Positions 9,604 to 17,563 of a stretch of DNA of 39,961 nucleotides are shown piece by piece. A program made the position numbers and the translations under genes. Below the pieces are notes generated by a model. That model saw only the letters and a list, made by a program, of their open reading frames with translations. It was not told the DNA's origin and ran no database searches. Numbering within the stretch: the stretch's first letter is position 1; the number at the start of each line of letters is the position of its first letter. The DNA is from Pirellulales bacterium (GTDB lineage: Bacteria; Planctomycetota; Planctomycetia; Pirellulales; UBA1268): NCBI GenBank assembly GCA_016776925.1, contig JADHSL010000016.1:1-39961 (forward strand), read 5' to 3'.

Positions 9604-11316
9604 ATGATGTCCCCAGAACGTGATGTGGCTTCTGAATGTCAGCGATTATCACTCGCTGCAGATCGCTGGAGAGACGTTTCTCCTGATGAACGGGCAGAAC
9701 TTGCAATGAGAACAGCCCAGTCAATTGGAGGCGAGGCAGGTGCTTGGGTCCGCGCTGCTGTTGCTATGAAATCAGTTGGTCCTGACGGTCAGGATGCATG
9801 CACTGACCGTCTTCGGCCAGTGCTTCAGGCGGAGGAATGCGCAACCGGCCCTATTGCAACGTTACGTCTTTTGTTTCTTACCGCCCAGGCTTTACGAAGT
9901 ATTGGCAAAACCGGTGTGCCTGAAGTATCCGTTGGGCCTCGTATGACGCACGGACAGAATCAGATCCATGAGTCACCATTTGGTTCGCCATCGTCATTTG
10001 TAGCCGTGGACGTCCTGCCTGTGCGGAGACTTTATGACCCCACGATTTTTCGAGGCTATCGAGCAACTGTTCGTTGCGCGAATACGGGCAGTGTCGAAAC
10101 ATTCATGAAACTCTGGCAGGAGGAGTGTCAGCAGCGTCCTGTTTCGGAGGGTGTCGCTGTTGTTCTTGGTGCGGGTAATGTCACGGGCTTGGCCGCAGCC
10201 GATGCTGTGAGCCAGATCTTTGAACATGGCCGTGCTGTTTTGCTCAAGCTTCATCCGGTGCAGAGTTCTCTTGCGCCAGTTTTTCGAGCTGCATTGAAGC
10301 CGCTTGTAGAGGCTGGCCTGCTCAGTGTTGTTGTTGGTGGTGCGGCACTTGTGACTGATGCAATCAGCGCTCAGGAAGTTACAGCGATGCATCTTACAGG
10401 CGGTGAGGAGACATTTAGGAATGTTGTTTCAAGTAATAAAAAGAAGCTACTTACAAAGTCAATTACCTGTGAACTAGGCAATGTCACTCCGTGGGTTATT
10501 GTTCCTGGAAACTATTCTGAGAAAGACCTGTTTTTTCAGGCAGACCAGATTGCGGCATCGATCGCAAATAACTCATCCTTTAATTGCATTGCGACAAAGG
10601 TTGTCTTGACGAGTCGAAGCTGGCCTCAACGGCAACAGTTCCTTGGTCGTATTGAACAGCGGTTAGAGAGCCTGCCAGCTCGACCAGTATGGTATCCAGG
10701 TGCTGTAGATCTCCATCAAAATGCTACAGGTGATTCTGTTTCAAATGGGTGCTTGCAGCCGAAGCTTTTCCGAGATGTTCATCGAGAGTCACATCCCCAT
10801 TGGTTTGCTCGTGAATGGTTCATTCCGAGTGCGGTTGAGACGACTGTGGAGGGGGAATCAATTGAGGACTTTTGTGTGGCGGTTTCTCAGATTGTGCATG
10901 ATCTGCCCGGAAATCTCGCGGCAAGCGTGACACGCCCTGATGGGATGGCGACACATGATGAGTCTCGTGTCGAACTCTTGATAGAGCATATGCGGTATGG
11001 AGTCGTTGCCGTCAACACATGGTCGGCGCTTGCCTATGCTGTAGCCAATGTTCCCTGGGGTGGTTTTCCGGGAGGTACTATTGAGTCTCCTGAGAGTGGT
11101 TTGGGATATGTTCACAATCCATGCTTTTTGCCATTGGTCCATAACACGATTCTTCGATCGCCGCTGCGGGTCTGGCCAATGCCACCGTGGTTTCCCTGGC
11201 ATGGTAAGGGAGGGCGGCTTACTGAAGGAGTTGCAGGGATGTATTCAGCGATCACAGCAGGAAAGAGCGGGATCTGGAACCTGGTTAGAATGTTGCCAGA
11301 TGTTTTTCGAGGGTAA
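9604..11316 (+). CDS. Aldehyde dehydrogenase superfamily protein
   Basis: This is an NAD(P)-dependent aldehyde dehydrogenase-fold enzyme of unknown substrate. The 570-residue product has a divergent N-terminal 150 residues, then a nucleotide-binding region (VAVVLGAGNVTGLAAADAV and RAVLLKLHP) corresponding to the ALDH Rossmann segment. The general-base glutamate lies in CELGNVTPWVIV (E290), in place of the usual ELGGKSP, and the catalytic cysteine in FNCIATKVV (C328), 38 residues later, so both catalytic residues are present. The C-terminal third contains the oligomerisation-like NTWSALAYAVANVPWGGFPG. The length exceeds the usual 480-500 residues. The ATG at 9604 has an excellent ribosome binding site, AAGAGGAA at 9593-9600. 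It stands alone, convergent with the helicase, so context gives no pathway. A CoA-acylating reductase is an alternative. Confidence 0.75.
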   Translation: MMSPERDVASECQRLSLAADRWRDVSPDERAELAMRTAQSIGGEAGAWVRAAVAMKSVGPDGQDACTDRLRPVLQAEECATGPIATLRLLFLTAQALRSIGKTGVPEVSVGPRMTHGQNQIHESPFGSPSSFVAVDVLPVRRLYDPTIFRGYRATVRCANTGSVETFMKLWQEECQQRPVSEGVAVVLGAGNVTGLAAADAVSQIFEHGRAVLLKLHPVQSSLAPVFRAALKPLVEAGLLSVVVGGAALVTDAISAQEVTAMHLTGGEETFRNVVSSNKKKLLTKSITCELGNVTPWVIVPGNYSEKDLFFQADQIAASIANNSSFNCIATKVVLTSRSWPQRQQFLGRIEQRLESLPARPVWYPGAVDLHQNATGDSVSNGCLQPKLFRDVHRESHPHWFAREWFIPSAVETTVEGESIEDFCVAVSQIVHDLPGNLAASVTRPDGMATHDESRVELLIEHMRYGVVAVNTWSALAYAVANVPWGGFPGGTIESPESGLGYVHNPCFLPLVHNTILRSPLRVWPMPPWFPWHGKGGRLTEGVAGMYSAITAGKSGIWNLVRMLPDVFRG

Positions 11317-11385
11317 GCAAGATTTTTTGTCCATGCCTTTGTTGTAGGGGAGCGTGAACGGCGAGTAGGCCTCTATTGTCCGTCT

Positions 11386-13491
11386 TCAACGAGGTGCCCG
11401 ACGTGTTCGTGGTTTTGCCCCAACCTTCTCTCGTGCCTTTGCGGGCCCCTCGGTGAATTTTTCCGATTGACCAGTGAGTTCGTAGAGGAAGCGGCTTGGT
11501 TTGCAGGGCTTGGCTTTCCCCCATTTCATTCGTGTCAGGGCGAGTGAAAGAACCAGTCGTTTTCGGGCACGAGTAACTCCCACGTAACAAAGTCGCCGTT
11601 CTTCATCGATTGCGGAGAGGCCCTCGTTCGCTGCACGGATATGCGGCAAAAGATTCTCTTCCAGGCCAACCATCCAGACGCAGTCAAACTCAAGCCCTTT
11701 TGCGGCATGCAGTGTCATGAGCTTAAGCGTATTTCCTTTCGGCTTGTCGTCCTCAAAACGCTCGGCCTCCTGAACCTCAAGAATGAGGTCGTCGAGATAT
11801 CGTTGGACAACTGCTGCCGGGTCAGCGTCTCGGTGAGCTTTTTCATGTCGGGCGAGTCCGTTGACGATTTCCTCTACCGACTGCCAACGTGCTTCCTGCT
11901 CCCTCTGGTCCTCAAATTCTTTTTCAAGATACTGCTGGTAATTCGCTTGATTGAGAACATGTTGGAGCGCCTCTGAGGCGGTTGTCCCACCCTTGGTATT
12001 CGCGGGACCTAACGCAATCAATTGTTCAAGCCTGTCGACACCTGCCGATGCTGCAGAAGACAACTGTCCGGTGTTGCTGAGCTCAAGAAGTGTTGACCAG
12101 AGGCTTTCTCCTGATTCGGTTGCCTTTTTGCGAGCCTTCTCTACTGCGTTATATGAAAGACCACGTGGTGGTACGTTGGCTATTCTTGAAAGTGCAAGGT
12201 CGTCGGTTTGATCAATGAGAAGGCGAAGGAAGGACAGTACATCCTTGACCTCGCGTCGATCGAAAAAAGAACGACTTCCAATAAGTTCATACGGAATATT
12301 GCGGTGGCGTAATTCAGTCTCAAAAACACGAGTCTGTTCACCAGTTCGAACAAGAATAGCCATTTCGTTGTGTGGTGCGTACCGTTCTCTCAGTAGTCCT
12401 TCCACATCTGCAGTTACGCGACGGGCTTCATCAACTTCGTCTTGAGCTTGCACGATGTTTGGCTTGAGCCCTGATGGCGCTCTGGATACAAGAGTTTTGT
12501 CATGGCGACGCGAATTGCGCTCGATGAGCTTATTGGCAGCTTCAATAATCTCGGGTGTTGATCGATAGTTTTCCTCGAGTCGTACGACTGTGGCCCCTGG
12601 CCATCGCGTTGGGAAATCAAGAATATGAGAGATCTGTGCCCCCCTCCAAGCATAGATTGATTGGTCGTCATCACCAACGACGCAGAGACTTCTATGGTCA
12701 CTCGCGAGGGCGGAAAGGATGCGTTCCTGAATGCCACTCGTATCCTGATACTCATCAACCAGAACATGATCGAAGCGTTGTGCTTCTTGTTGACGAATTG
12801 TTTCATGTTGATCAAAAAGTTGGTCAACAACGAGAAGCAAGTCATCAAAGTCAACGGCACCAACACCGTGCATGAGCCGTTGATATCGCTGATATCCTGC
12901 AGCCGCGAGATCCCACGAATCATCCGCATCAGTAGAAAGCGTGTCGAAAACCTCATTGGCTCGAACACCTCGGCTTTTCCAGTGACTGATTCGGGCAAGA
13001 AGGTCAGCCGGTCGCAAGGTAGCGTCGGCTACTTTTAGTTCTTTGAGCACACGTCGGGCAGTGGTTTCCTGTTCACTCCGATCAACAATGATAAACCGTG
13101 TTGGGTAGCCGGCATGTTCTGCGTGCCGACGAAGGATGCGGACGCAGAGTGAGTGTATTGTCGAAATCTCAGGTTTCTGAATAGGATCGTCTTGTGTGGA
13201 TGCCTGGGATGTTCGCTTTTTCTTAAATTTTCCACCAATACGAAGCACCATCTCGCGGGCTGCTTTGTTGGTAAAGGTCACAGCAAGAATTCGCTCAGGT
13301 GGCGTTCCCTGTTGAACGAGGTGAAGTATGCGGGCGATGACGACACGTGTTTTCCCTGTTCCTGCACCAGCGAGGACAAGGAGAGGTCCTGTAGGGGCCT
13401 GAACAGCCTCTATTTGAGCGGGATTAAGGCCTTTATGAGGGGCTGGTCTGCGATTCACGTGTGTTTGTTTTGTGGGCAAGGTTGTCGGCAT
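11386..13491 (-). CDS. ATP-dependent DNA helicase, UvrD/PcrA/Rep family
   Basis: This superfamily 1A 3'-5' DNA helicase would act in nucleotide excision and mismatch repair, replication restart or recombinase removal. The 701-residue product shows the motifs in order: Q motif GLNPAQIEAV (Q26), Walker A AGAGTGKT (41-48), motif Ia VTFTNKAAREM, motif II VDEYQDTSG, motif III VGDDDQSIYAWRGA, motif IV LEENYRST, motif V LMTLHAAKGLEFDCVW with EENLLPH, and motif VI RRLCYVGVTRAR. Length suits UvrD/PcrA. The C-terminal tail is short and basic (GAKPRTRRAPR), so the Tudor-like RNA polymerase-binding domain of PcrA is not obvious. Rep cannot be excluded, so no symbol is assigned. It stands alone on the minus strand, 69 bp convergent with the aldehyde dehydrogenase. 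Confidence 0.95.
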   Translation of the reverse strand: MPTTLPTKQTHVNRRPAPHKGLNPAQIEAVQAPTGPLLVLAGAGTGKTRVVIARILHLVQQGTPPERILAVTFTNKAAREMVLRIGGKFKKKRTSQASTQDDPIQKPEISTIHSLCVRILRRHAEHAGYPTRFIIVDRSEQETTARRVLKELKVADATLRPADLLARISHWKSRGVRANEVFDTLSTDADDSWDLAAAGYQRYQRLMHGVGAVDFDDLLLVVDQLFDQHETIRQQEAQRFDHVLVDEYQDTSGIQERILSALASDHRSLCVVGDDDQSIYAWRGAQISHILDFPTRWPGATVVRLEENYRSTPEIIEAANKLIERNSRRHDKTLVSRAPSGLKPNIVQAQDEVDEARRVTADVEGLLRERYAPHNEMAILVRTGEQTRVFETELRHRNIPYELIGSRSFFDRREVKDVLSFLRLLIDQTDDLALSRIANVPPRGLSYNAVEKARKKATESGESLWSTLLELSNTGQLSSAASAGVDRLEQLIALGPANTKGGTTASEALQHVLNQANYQQYLEKEFEDQREQEARWQSVEEIVNGLARHEKAHRDADPAAVVQRYLDDLILEVQEAERFEDDKPKGNTLKLMTLHAAKGLEFDCVWMVGLEENLLPHIRAANEGLSAIDEERRLCYVGVTRARKRLVLSLALTRMKWGKAKPCKPSRFLYELTGQSEKFTEGPAKAREKVGAKPRTRRAPR

Positions 13492-13522
13492 GGCAGGACT
13501 TTACCACACTGCGAGTGTCACC

Positions 13523-13551
13523 TTGACGCTCCGCCTCAAGAAGCGTCTATT
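13523..13551 (+). promoter_or_regulatory. Candidate sigma70-type promoter for the TPR-rluD pair
   Basis: TTGACG (13523-13528, 5/6 match) and TCTATT (13546-13551, 4/6) are separated by 17 bp, about 75 bp upstream of the TPR protein start. This is a pattern match by eye only. Confidence 0.35.
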
Positions 13552-13626
13552 TGGCGATAAATAATTGGTTTGCGTGAATACCGAGCGACGGTAGATGCAG
13601 TCAAGACTACATGAATGGAGTATGAA

Positions 13627-14415
13627 ATGAAGTCGGAACGTCGGCACGAACTGCAGGAAAATGACCTTGCCGATAGTGTTGAGCAGCTTTCTGAACGCCT
13701 ACGTCCTTACGTAACACCGATTCTGTCTGTCGCGATCGGAGCACTTATCCTTGTGCTAGTCGGTCTTTTCGTTTCGTCACGATGGGAGGCGAATCGCTCT
13801 GAAAGCTGGGATACATGTCTGGCCGCACTCGTGACCGGTGATCCCGAAGGGTTTCGGGAGGTTATCCTCCGTTATCCTGGTACCCCTGCAGCACAGTGGG
13901 CGGAACTCATTTTAGCCGACAGAAATTTATCTGAGGCCACAGATCTACTTTTCGCAAAGATAGATCCTGCGAATGACGTTGCTCGAGAACGTCTTGAAGT
14001 GGCAGCTGCAGCCTATGCCGATGTTTTGTCACAGCGACCAACCGATATGGTTGCGGAGCGCGCAACAATGGGCTTGGCAAAAGCCCGAGAAAGCCTTGGA
14101 GAGCTCGATCAGGCTCGTCGTGGTTATGAGGCTGTCGCGAATGAATACCCTTCAAGTCCCATGGCAAATCTGGCTACAGAGCATGCGGTCGACCTCGCTC
14201 AAGATAAAACAAAAGCGTTTTACAACTGGTTTGCCGAACAACGACTAGCAAATGTGGCACCGGAAGAACCGAGTGCTCCGAAAGAAGACGCATCAAGTAG
14301 TGCGGGAGAGCAGCCGATCGAACCAGCCAAGGATACAGAGAACACTGATAAAAAATCTACGAAGAAAAAAGAAGTAGAGCCTGCATCTACTCCGGAAAGT
14401 GCACCAGAGGAGTGA
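13627..14415 (+). CDS. Membrane-anchored tetratricopeptide-repeat protein (YfgM-like)
   Basis: The 262-residue product has a charged N-terminus, one membrane segment at about 29-50 (YVTPILSVAIGALILVLVGL), then a helical region with TPR-like pairs (EVILRYPGTPAAQWAELILA, AERATMGLAKARESLGELDQ, RGYEAVANEYPSSPMANLA). It ends in an acidic, Lys/Glu/Ser/Pro-rich low-complexity tail from about residue 215. The arrangement resembles YfgM, which associates with SecYEG and periplasmic chaperones, but this is an architectural likeness only. I chose ATG 13627 because TGGAG at 13616-13620 sits six bases upstream; the in-frame ATG at 13615 overlaps that site and has none of its own. It is probably cotranscribed with the pseudouridine synthase that starts 27 bp after its stop. 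Confidence 0.72.
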   Translation: MKSERRHELQENDLADSVEQLSERLRPYVTPILSVAIGALILVLVGLFVSSRWEANRSESWDTCLAALVTGDPEGFREVILRYPGTPAAQWAELILADRNLSEATDLLFAKIDPANDVARERLEVAAAAYADVLSQRPTDMVAERATMGLAKARESLGELDQARRGYEAVANEYPSSPMANLATEHAVDLAQDKTKAFYNWFAEQRLANVAPEEPSAPKEDASSSAGEQPIEPAKDTENTDKKSTKKKEVEPASTPESAPEE

Positions 14416-14442
14416 CCACTGGATACTGACCAGACAGACTCG

Positions 14443-15453
14443 ATGCTCAATCCGGGCGATGAAGTATCTTTTTCTGCCGATCATGCAGTGGCCGGCGTTC
14501 GGCTTGATCAAGTGCTCAGTCAGCGATTTACTGCGTACAGTCGTTCGTACCTCTCACGAGCAATCGAACGCGGTGCGGTACGCGTCGATGGTGTGACAGC
14601 CAAAGCATCGCTGAAGCTAAAAGAAGGATCAGTCGTTTGCTTCACTGTCCCAGAACCTCCTCGCAGTGGACCTGAAGCAGAGGAGATGCCGCTTGAGTTT
14701 CTCTTTATTGATGAGGTAATGGCTGTTGTCGATAAACCACCAGGAATGGTGGTACATCCAGCCAAGGGAAACTGGAAAGGAACGCTCGCTGGTGGCTTAA
14801 AGTGGCATCTGGAACGTCGTGCTTCGGAAGTCGTAGACCGGGAAGGTCTTTCGCAGGCTGGAGGCCCAACGCGTCCTGGAATTGTCCATCGTCTTGACCG
14901 AGATACGAGTGGGGTCATTGTTGTTGCCCGAAATGATGTCTCACATCAAAAGCTTGCAAAACAGTTTGAAAAGCGGACGGTGCAAAAGACCTACCTTGCG
15001 ATTACACAGGGCCAGCCAGAGTTTGACCAGGACGAAATCCGCTTATCTATCGGCTCGCATCCGTATCAGAGGGAAAAGATGGCTGTTCGAAGTGGTCATT
15101 CAACGAGTCGAGATGCAGTAACACGATTTGAGGTTCTCGAACGATTCAAGGGCGCTGCACTTGTTAAGGTTCTTCCAAAGACCGGCCGAACACATCAGAT
15201 CCGTGTGCACCTTGCGGCCATTGGGTGCCCGGTGCTTGCCGACGCACTCTATAGCGGACGGTCTTCGATCGAACCAAAATTTTTTGGTGGGCCAAAGAAT
15301 AGTCCAGTTATCCTCAGTCGCCAGGCACTGCATGCTGCATCGATCACACTGAATCATCCTGCAACTGGTGAGCGAGTGACTTTCTCTTCGCCACTCCCAT
15401 CGGACATTCAGGGTGTGCTGGATGGGCTCCGGAAGTACGCGTCGGTGCCTTGA
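14443..15453 (+). CDS. RluA/RluD-family 23S rRNA (or tRNA) pseudouridine synthase
   Basis: The enzyme isomerises specific uridines in structured RNA to pseudouridine. The 336-residue product has an N-terminal S4 RNA-binding domain (about 12-70: LDQVLSQRFTAYSRSYLSRA, IERGAVRVDG), then the catalytic domain. Its signature reads GIVHRLDRDTSGVIVVA, with the nucleophilic aspartate at D152. Other family blocks present are VVDKPPGMVVHP, KTYLAI and LPKTGRTHQIRVHLAAIGCPVLADALY. The presence of S4 and the length favour RluD or RluC rather than RluA, but the target uridines cannot be read. It follows the TPR gene closely and converges on the histidine kinase, 22 bp apart. No strong ribosome binding site is seen, so translation may be coupled to the upstream gene. 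Confidence 0.93.
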   Translation: MLNPGDEVSFSADHAVAGVRLDQVLSQRFTAYSRSYLSRAIERGAVRVDGVTAKASLKLKEGSVVCFTVPEPPRSGPEAEEMPLEFLFIDEVMAVVDKPPGMVVHPAKGNWKGTLAGGLKWHLERRASEVVDREGLSQAGGPTRPGIVHRLDRDTSGVIVVARNDVSHQKLAKQFEKRTVQKTYLAITQGQPEFDQDEIRLSIGSHPYQREKMAVRSGHSTSRDAVTRFEVLERFKGAALVKVLPKTGRTHQIRVHLAAIGCPVLADALYSGRSSIEPKFFGGPKNSPVILSRQALHAASITLNHPATGERVTFSSPLPSDIQGVLDGLRKYASVP

Positions 15454-15475
15454 AATCCGATATCGCTATAAGCCT

Positions 15476-17272
15476 TCAGGACGTGATCGAAGCGTCAAAA
15501 TTGGTGGGTAACTGCATGTCCGTGACCGTGCCCCGAGTGCCCGTAGTTGTTTGATCACTCAAGATGAGTGGGAAAGAAAGCGTGAAGCACGTCCCATGAG
15601 TGGCGTTACTTTCAACAGAGATATCACCGCCATGTTCTCGGAGAATCTTTTGGCTTACGGTGAGTCCTAGTCCGGTTCCTTTCGCGCCCTTTGTTGATAC
15701 GAAAAGATTAAATATATCAGGAAGGGTTTCCGCTGGTATGCCTGGACCGTTGTCGGTGACACGAACGTGGACAACCTCACGTTTCTCATCGATTTCAGTT
15801 GTGATGTTGACTGTTCCATCAGACAGCTCCTCAACAGCATCAATGGCATTGGTTACGACGTTTAGAATGGCTCGTGAGAGGGCTTCGGTGTCACAAAGAA
15901 GAACAGGAAAGTTATCAGGTGTTTTGCAGTGCACAGAGATAGCAGCGTCTTCTGCACGCTGCTTGACTGTTTCGATAATTTCAGCGAGAAGCGCAGGGAT
16001 ATCTGAAGGACTTGGCTCAGGTTTTCGATCCTTGCTGAATGAAAGCATGTCCATAACAAGAGAAGAAATCTTTTGTTGATTTCGGCGAACAATACCCCAC
16101 CCTTTATCAGTTACACCGAGGTCATTTTTGTCGAGCCCCATCTCGACAAGATAGCTTCCGCCGTGAATTCCTTGAAGAATATTCTTAATATGGTGAGAAA
16201 GTGTTGCAATCGTTTGTCCAACTGCGGCCAGTCGTTCCGACTGAACCATTGCCGAATAATATGTTGTGTCTTCAACGGCAAGCGCCGCCTGATGACCGAT
16301 AGCAACCATGAGTTTCAGGTGTTCATCAGTAAAACGCTGACCGCCTGATGCCATCACCTCACCTAGTGGGGTAAGTGTGTCAACATAAAGAACACCGATT
16401 TGCCCGTACCGACCTTGCATCGGAACGCAGATGGCTTCGTGAACTCCAGTTCGCAAGACGCTTTGCCCGGAACGAAAGCGATCGTCTCCCTGGGCATTGC
16501 TTGTAAGGACGCCTTCGTGACGTTCGAGGACGTAGTCAAGAATTGTGCGGCTGATGGTCATCGATGATTTTGTACCAGCCTCACGATCTCGACGCGCTTT
16601 GGTGATGAGTTGGCCGGTTTCTTCTTCTCGCAACATAATGCAGCCTCGGTCGGCCTCTACCCAATCAAAAACAAGCTGGAGTATTCTGTCGAGGAGGTCA
16701 TCAATATCAAGTGTGTGACTCACTGCCAGTGCAGTGCGATACATCACATCAAGGTTGTTTTGAGCCTGAACAAGCCAGTGGTTTTGCGTGTCGTCTTGAG
16801 GAAGCGGTGGAAGATTTGGCCCCAATTTATCAGGAACCGCAGCAATGATTCGAGAGCCGTCATCACCAGATTCTGTTCCGACAATTTCAACGTTGGCAGG
16901 TGGAAGATGGCTACCCTCACCATGGGAATACAAGAAAAGCGTGCGTCCAATCTGGATGCGGTCTCCAGATTTTAGTTCTGCTTCGGCGATGCGGCAGTTA
17001 TTCAGGAATGTTCCATTCGAGCTGTCGAGATCGGTGAGGGAATAAGTGTCGTTGTGTTTTCGGATTTCCGCATGCCTGCGAGAAGCTTCATGATCCTCGA
17101 CGGTAATATCATTACCTTTTTCACGCCCGATTCCGATCACGCGATCGTCTCTACTGGAAACAAGTTCAGTAAGGTCAAAATGGCTCCCCTGGCCATTGCC
17201 TTGAATGACATACAGCGAGGGCACAAGTTGTCTCCGAGATTGTTCTATGTTCAAGGCCCTCAAAAATTCCAT
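15476..17272 (-). CDS. FHA-GAF sensor histidine kinase
   Basis: This is a predicted cytoplasmic two-component kinase; no membrane segment or signal peptide is seen. The domains of the 598-residue product run as follows. FHA phosphothreonine-binding domain at about 45-118 (GIGREKGNDI, SRRHAEI, SSNGTFLN, the residues that usually contact pThr). GAF domain at about 175-340 (ending in IGHQAALAVEDT). HisKA dimerisation domain with H-box LSHHIKN (phosphoacceptor H360; the usual Glu after it is His). HATPase_c with N box NVVTNAIDAVEE, G1 DNGPGIP, F box FNLFVSTKG and G2 GTGLGLTV. The catalytic half resembles NtrB/AtoS-type kinases. No response regulator is adjacent, so its partner is elsewhere. The FHA domain suggests input from Ser/Thr kinases, which planctomycetes have in number. 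Confidence 0.93.
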   Translation of the reverse strand: MEFLRALNIEQSRRQLVPSLYVIQGNGQGSHFDLTELVSSRDDRVIGIGREKGNDITVEDHEASRRHAEIRKHNDTYSLTDLDSSNGTFLNNCRIAEAELKSGDRIQIGRTLFLYSHGEGSHLPPANVEIVGTESGDDGSRIIAAVPDKLGPNLPPLPQDDTQNHWLVQAQNNLDVMYRTALAVSHTLDIDDLLDRILQLVFDWVEADRGCIMLREEETGQLITKARRDREAGTKSSMTISRTILDYVLERHEGVLTSNAQGDDRFRSGQSVLRTGVHEAICVPMQGRYGQIGVLYVDTLTPLGEVMASGGQRFTDEHLKLMVAIGHQAALAVEDTTYYSAMVQSERLAAVGQTIATLSHHIKNILQGIHGGSYLVEMGLDKNDLGVTDKGWGIVRRNQQKISSLVMDMLSFSKDRKPEPSPSDIPALLAEIIETVKQRAEDAAISVHCKTPDNFPVLLCDTEALSRAILNVVTNAIDAVEELSDGTVNITTEIDEKREVVHVRVTDNGPGIPAETLPDIFNLFVSTKGAKGTGLGLTVSQKILREHGGDISVESNATHGTCFTLSFPLILSDQTTTGTRGTVTDMQLPTNFDASITS

Positions 17273-17563
17273 TCTACCATACGAACAAACAATAGGCTCA
17301 GTACGGACAAAGACTGCACAAAAAAAGACTCAACGCTATCTTTCCGGACTGCTAAAATACTTCGGTGTTTTTATGGATTACCTGAATTACTGCCACAATG
17401 GAGAATCACGATGAGCCTGCCACTGGTGCTGATGAGGGGTCTGCATACTTTAGTCCAAAAAAAGACGAAGCATTGCCGCGAGTTAGTTCCAATACACTCT
17501 GAACGATCTGATGACGCTGATGCAATTCGATCGTCTCGTTTCGGAAAGGATCATCAGGGGTTA

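Noticed and set aside
12414-12998. 194-residue minus-strand frame within the helicase gene
   Set aside because: It is a shifted-frame shadow inside the helicase, which carries all its motifs in the main frame.
17054-17563. Possible 170-residue N-terminal extension of the M28 peptidase
   Set aside because: It overlaps the histidine kinase on the other strand, is not protein-like, and would bury the signal peptide that begins at 17564.
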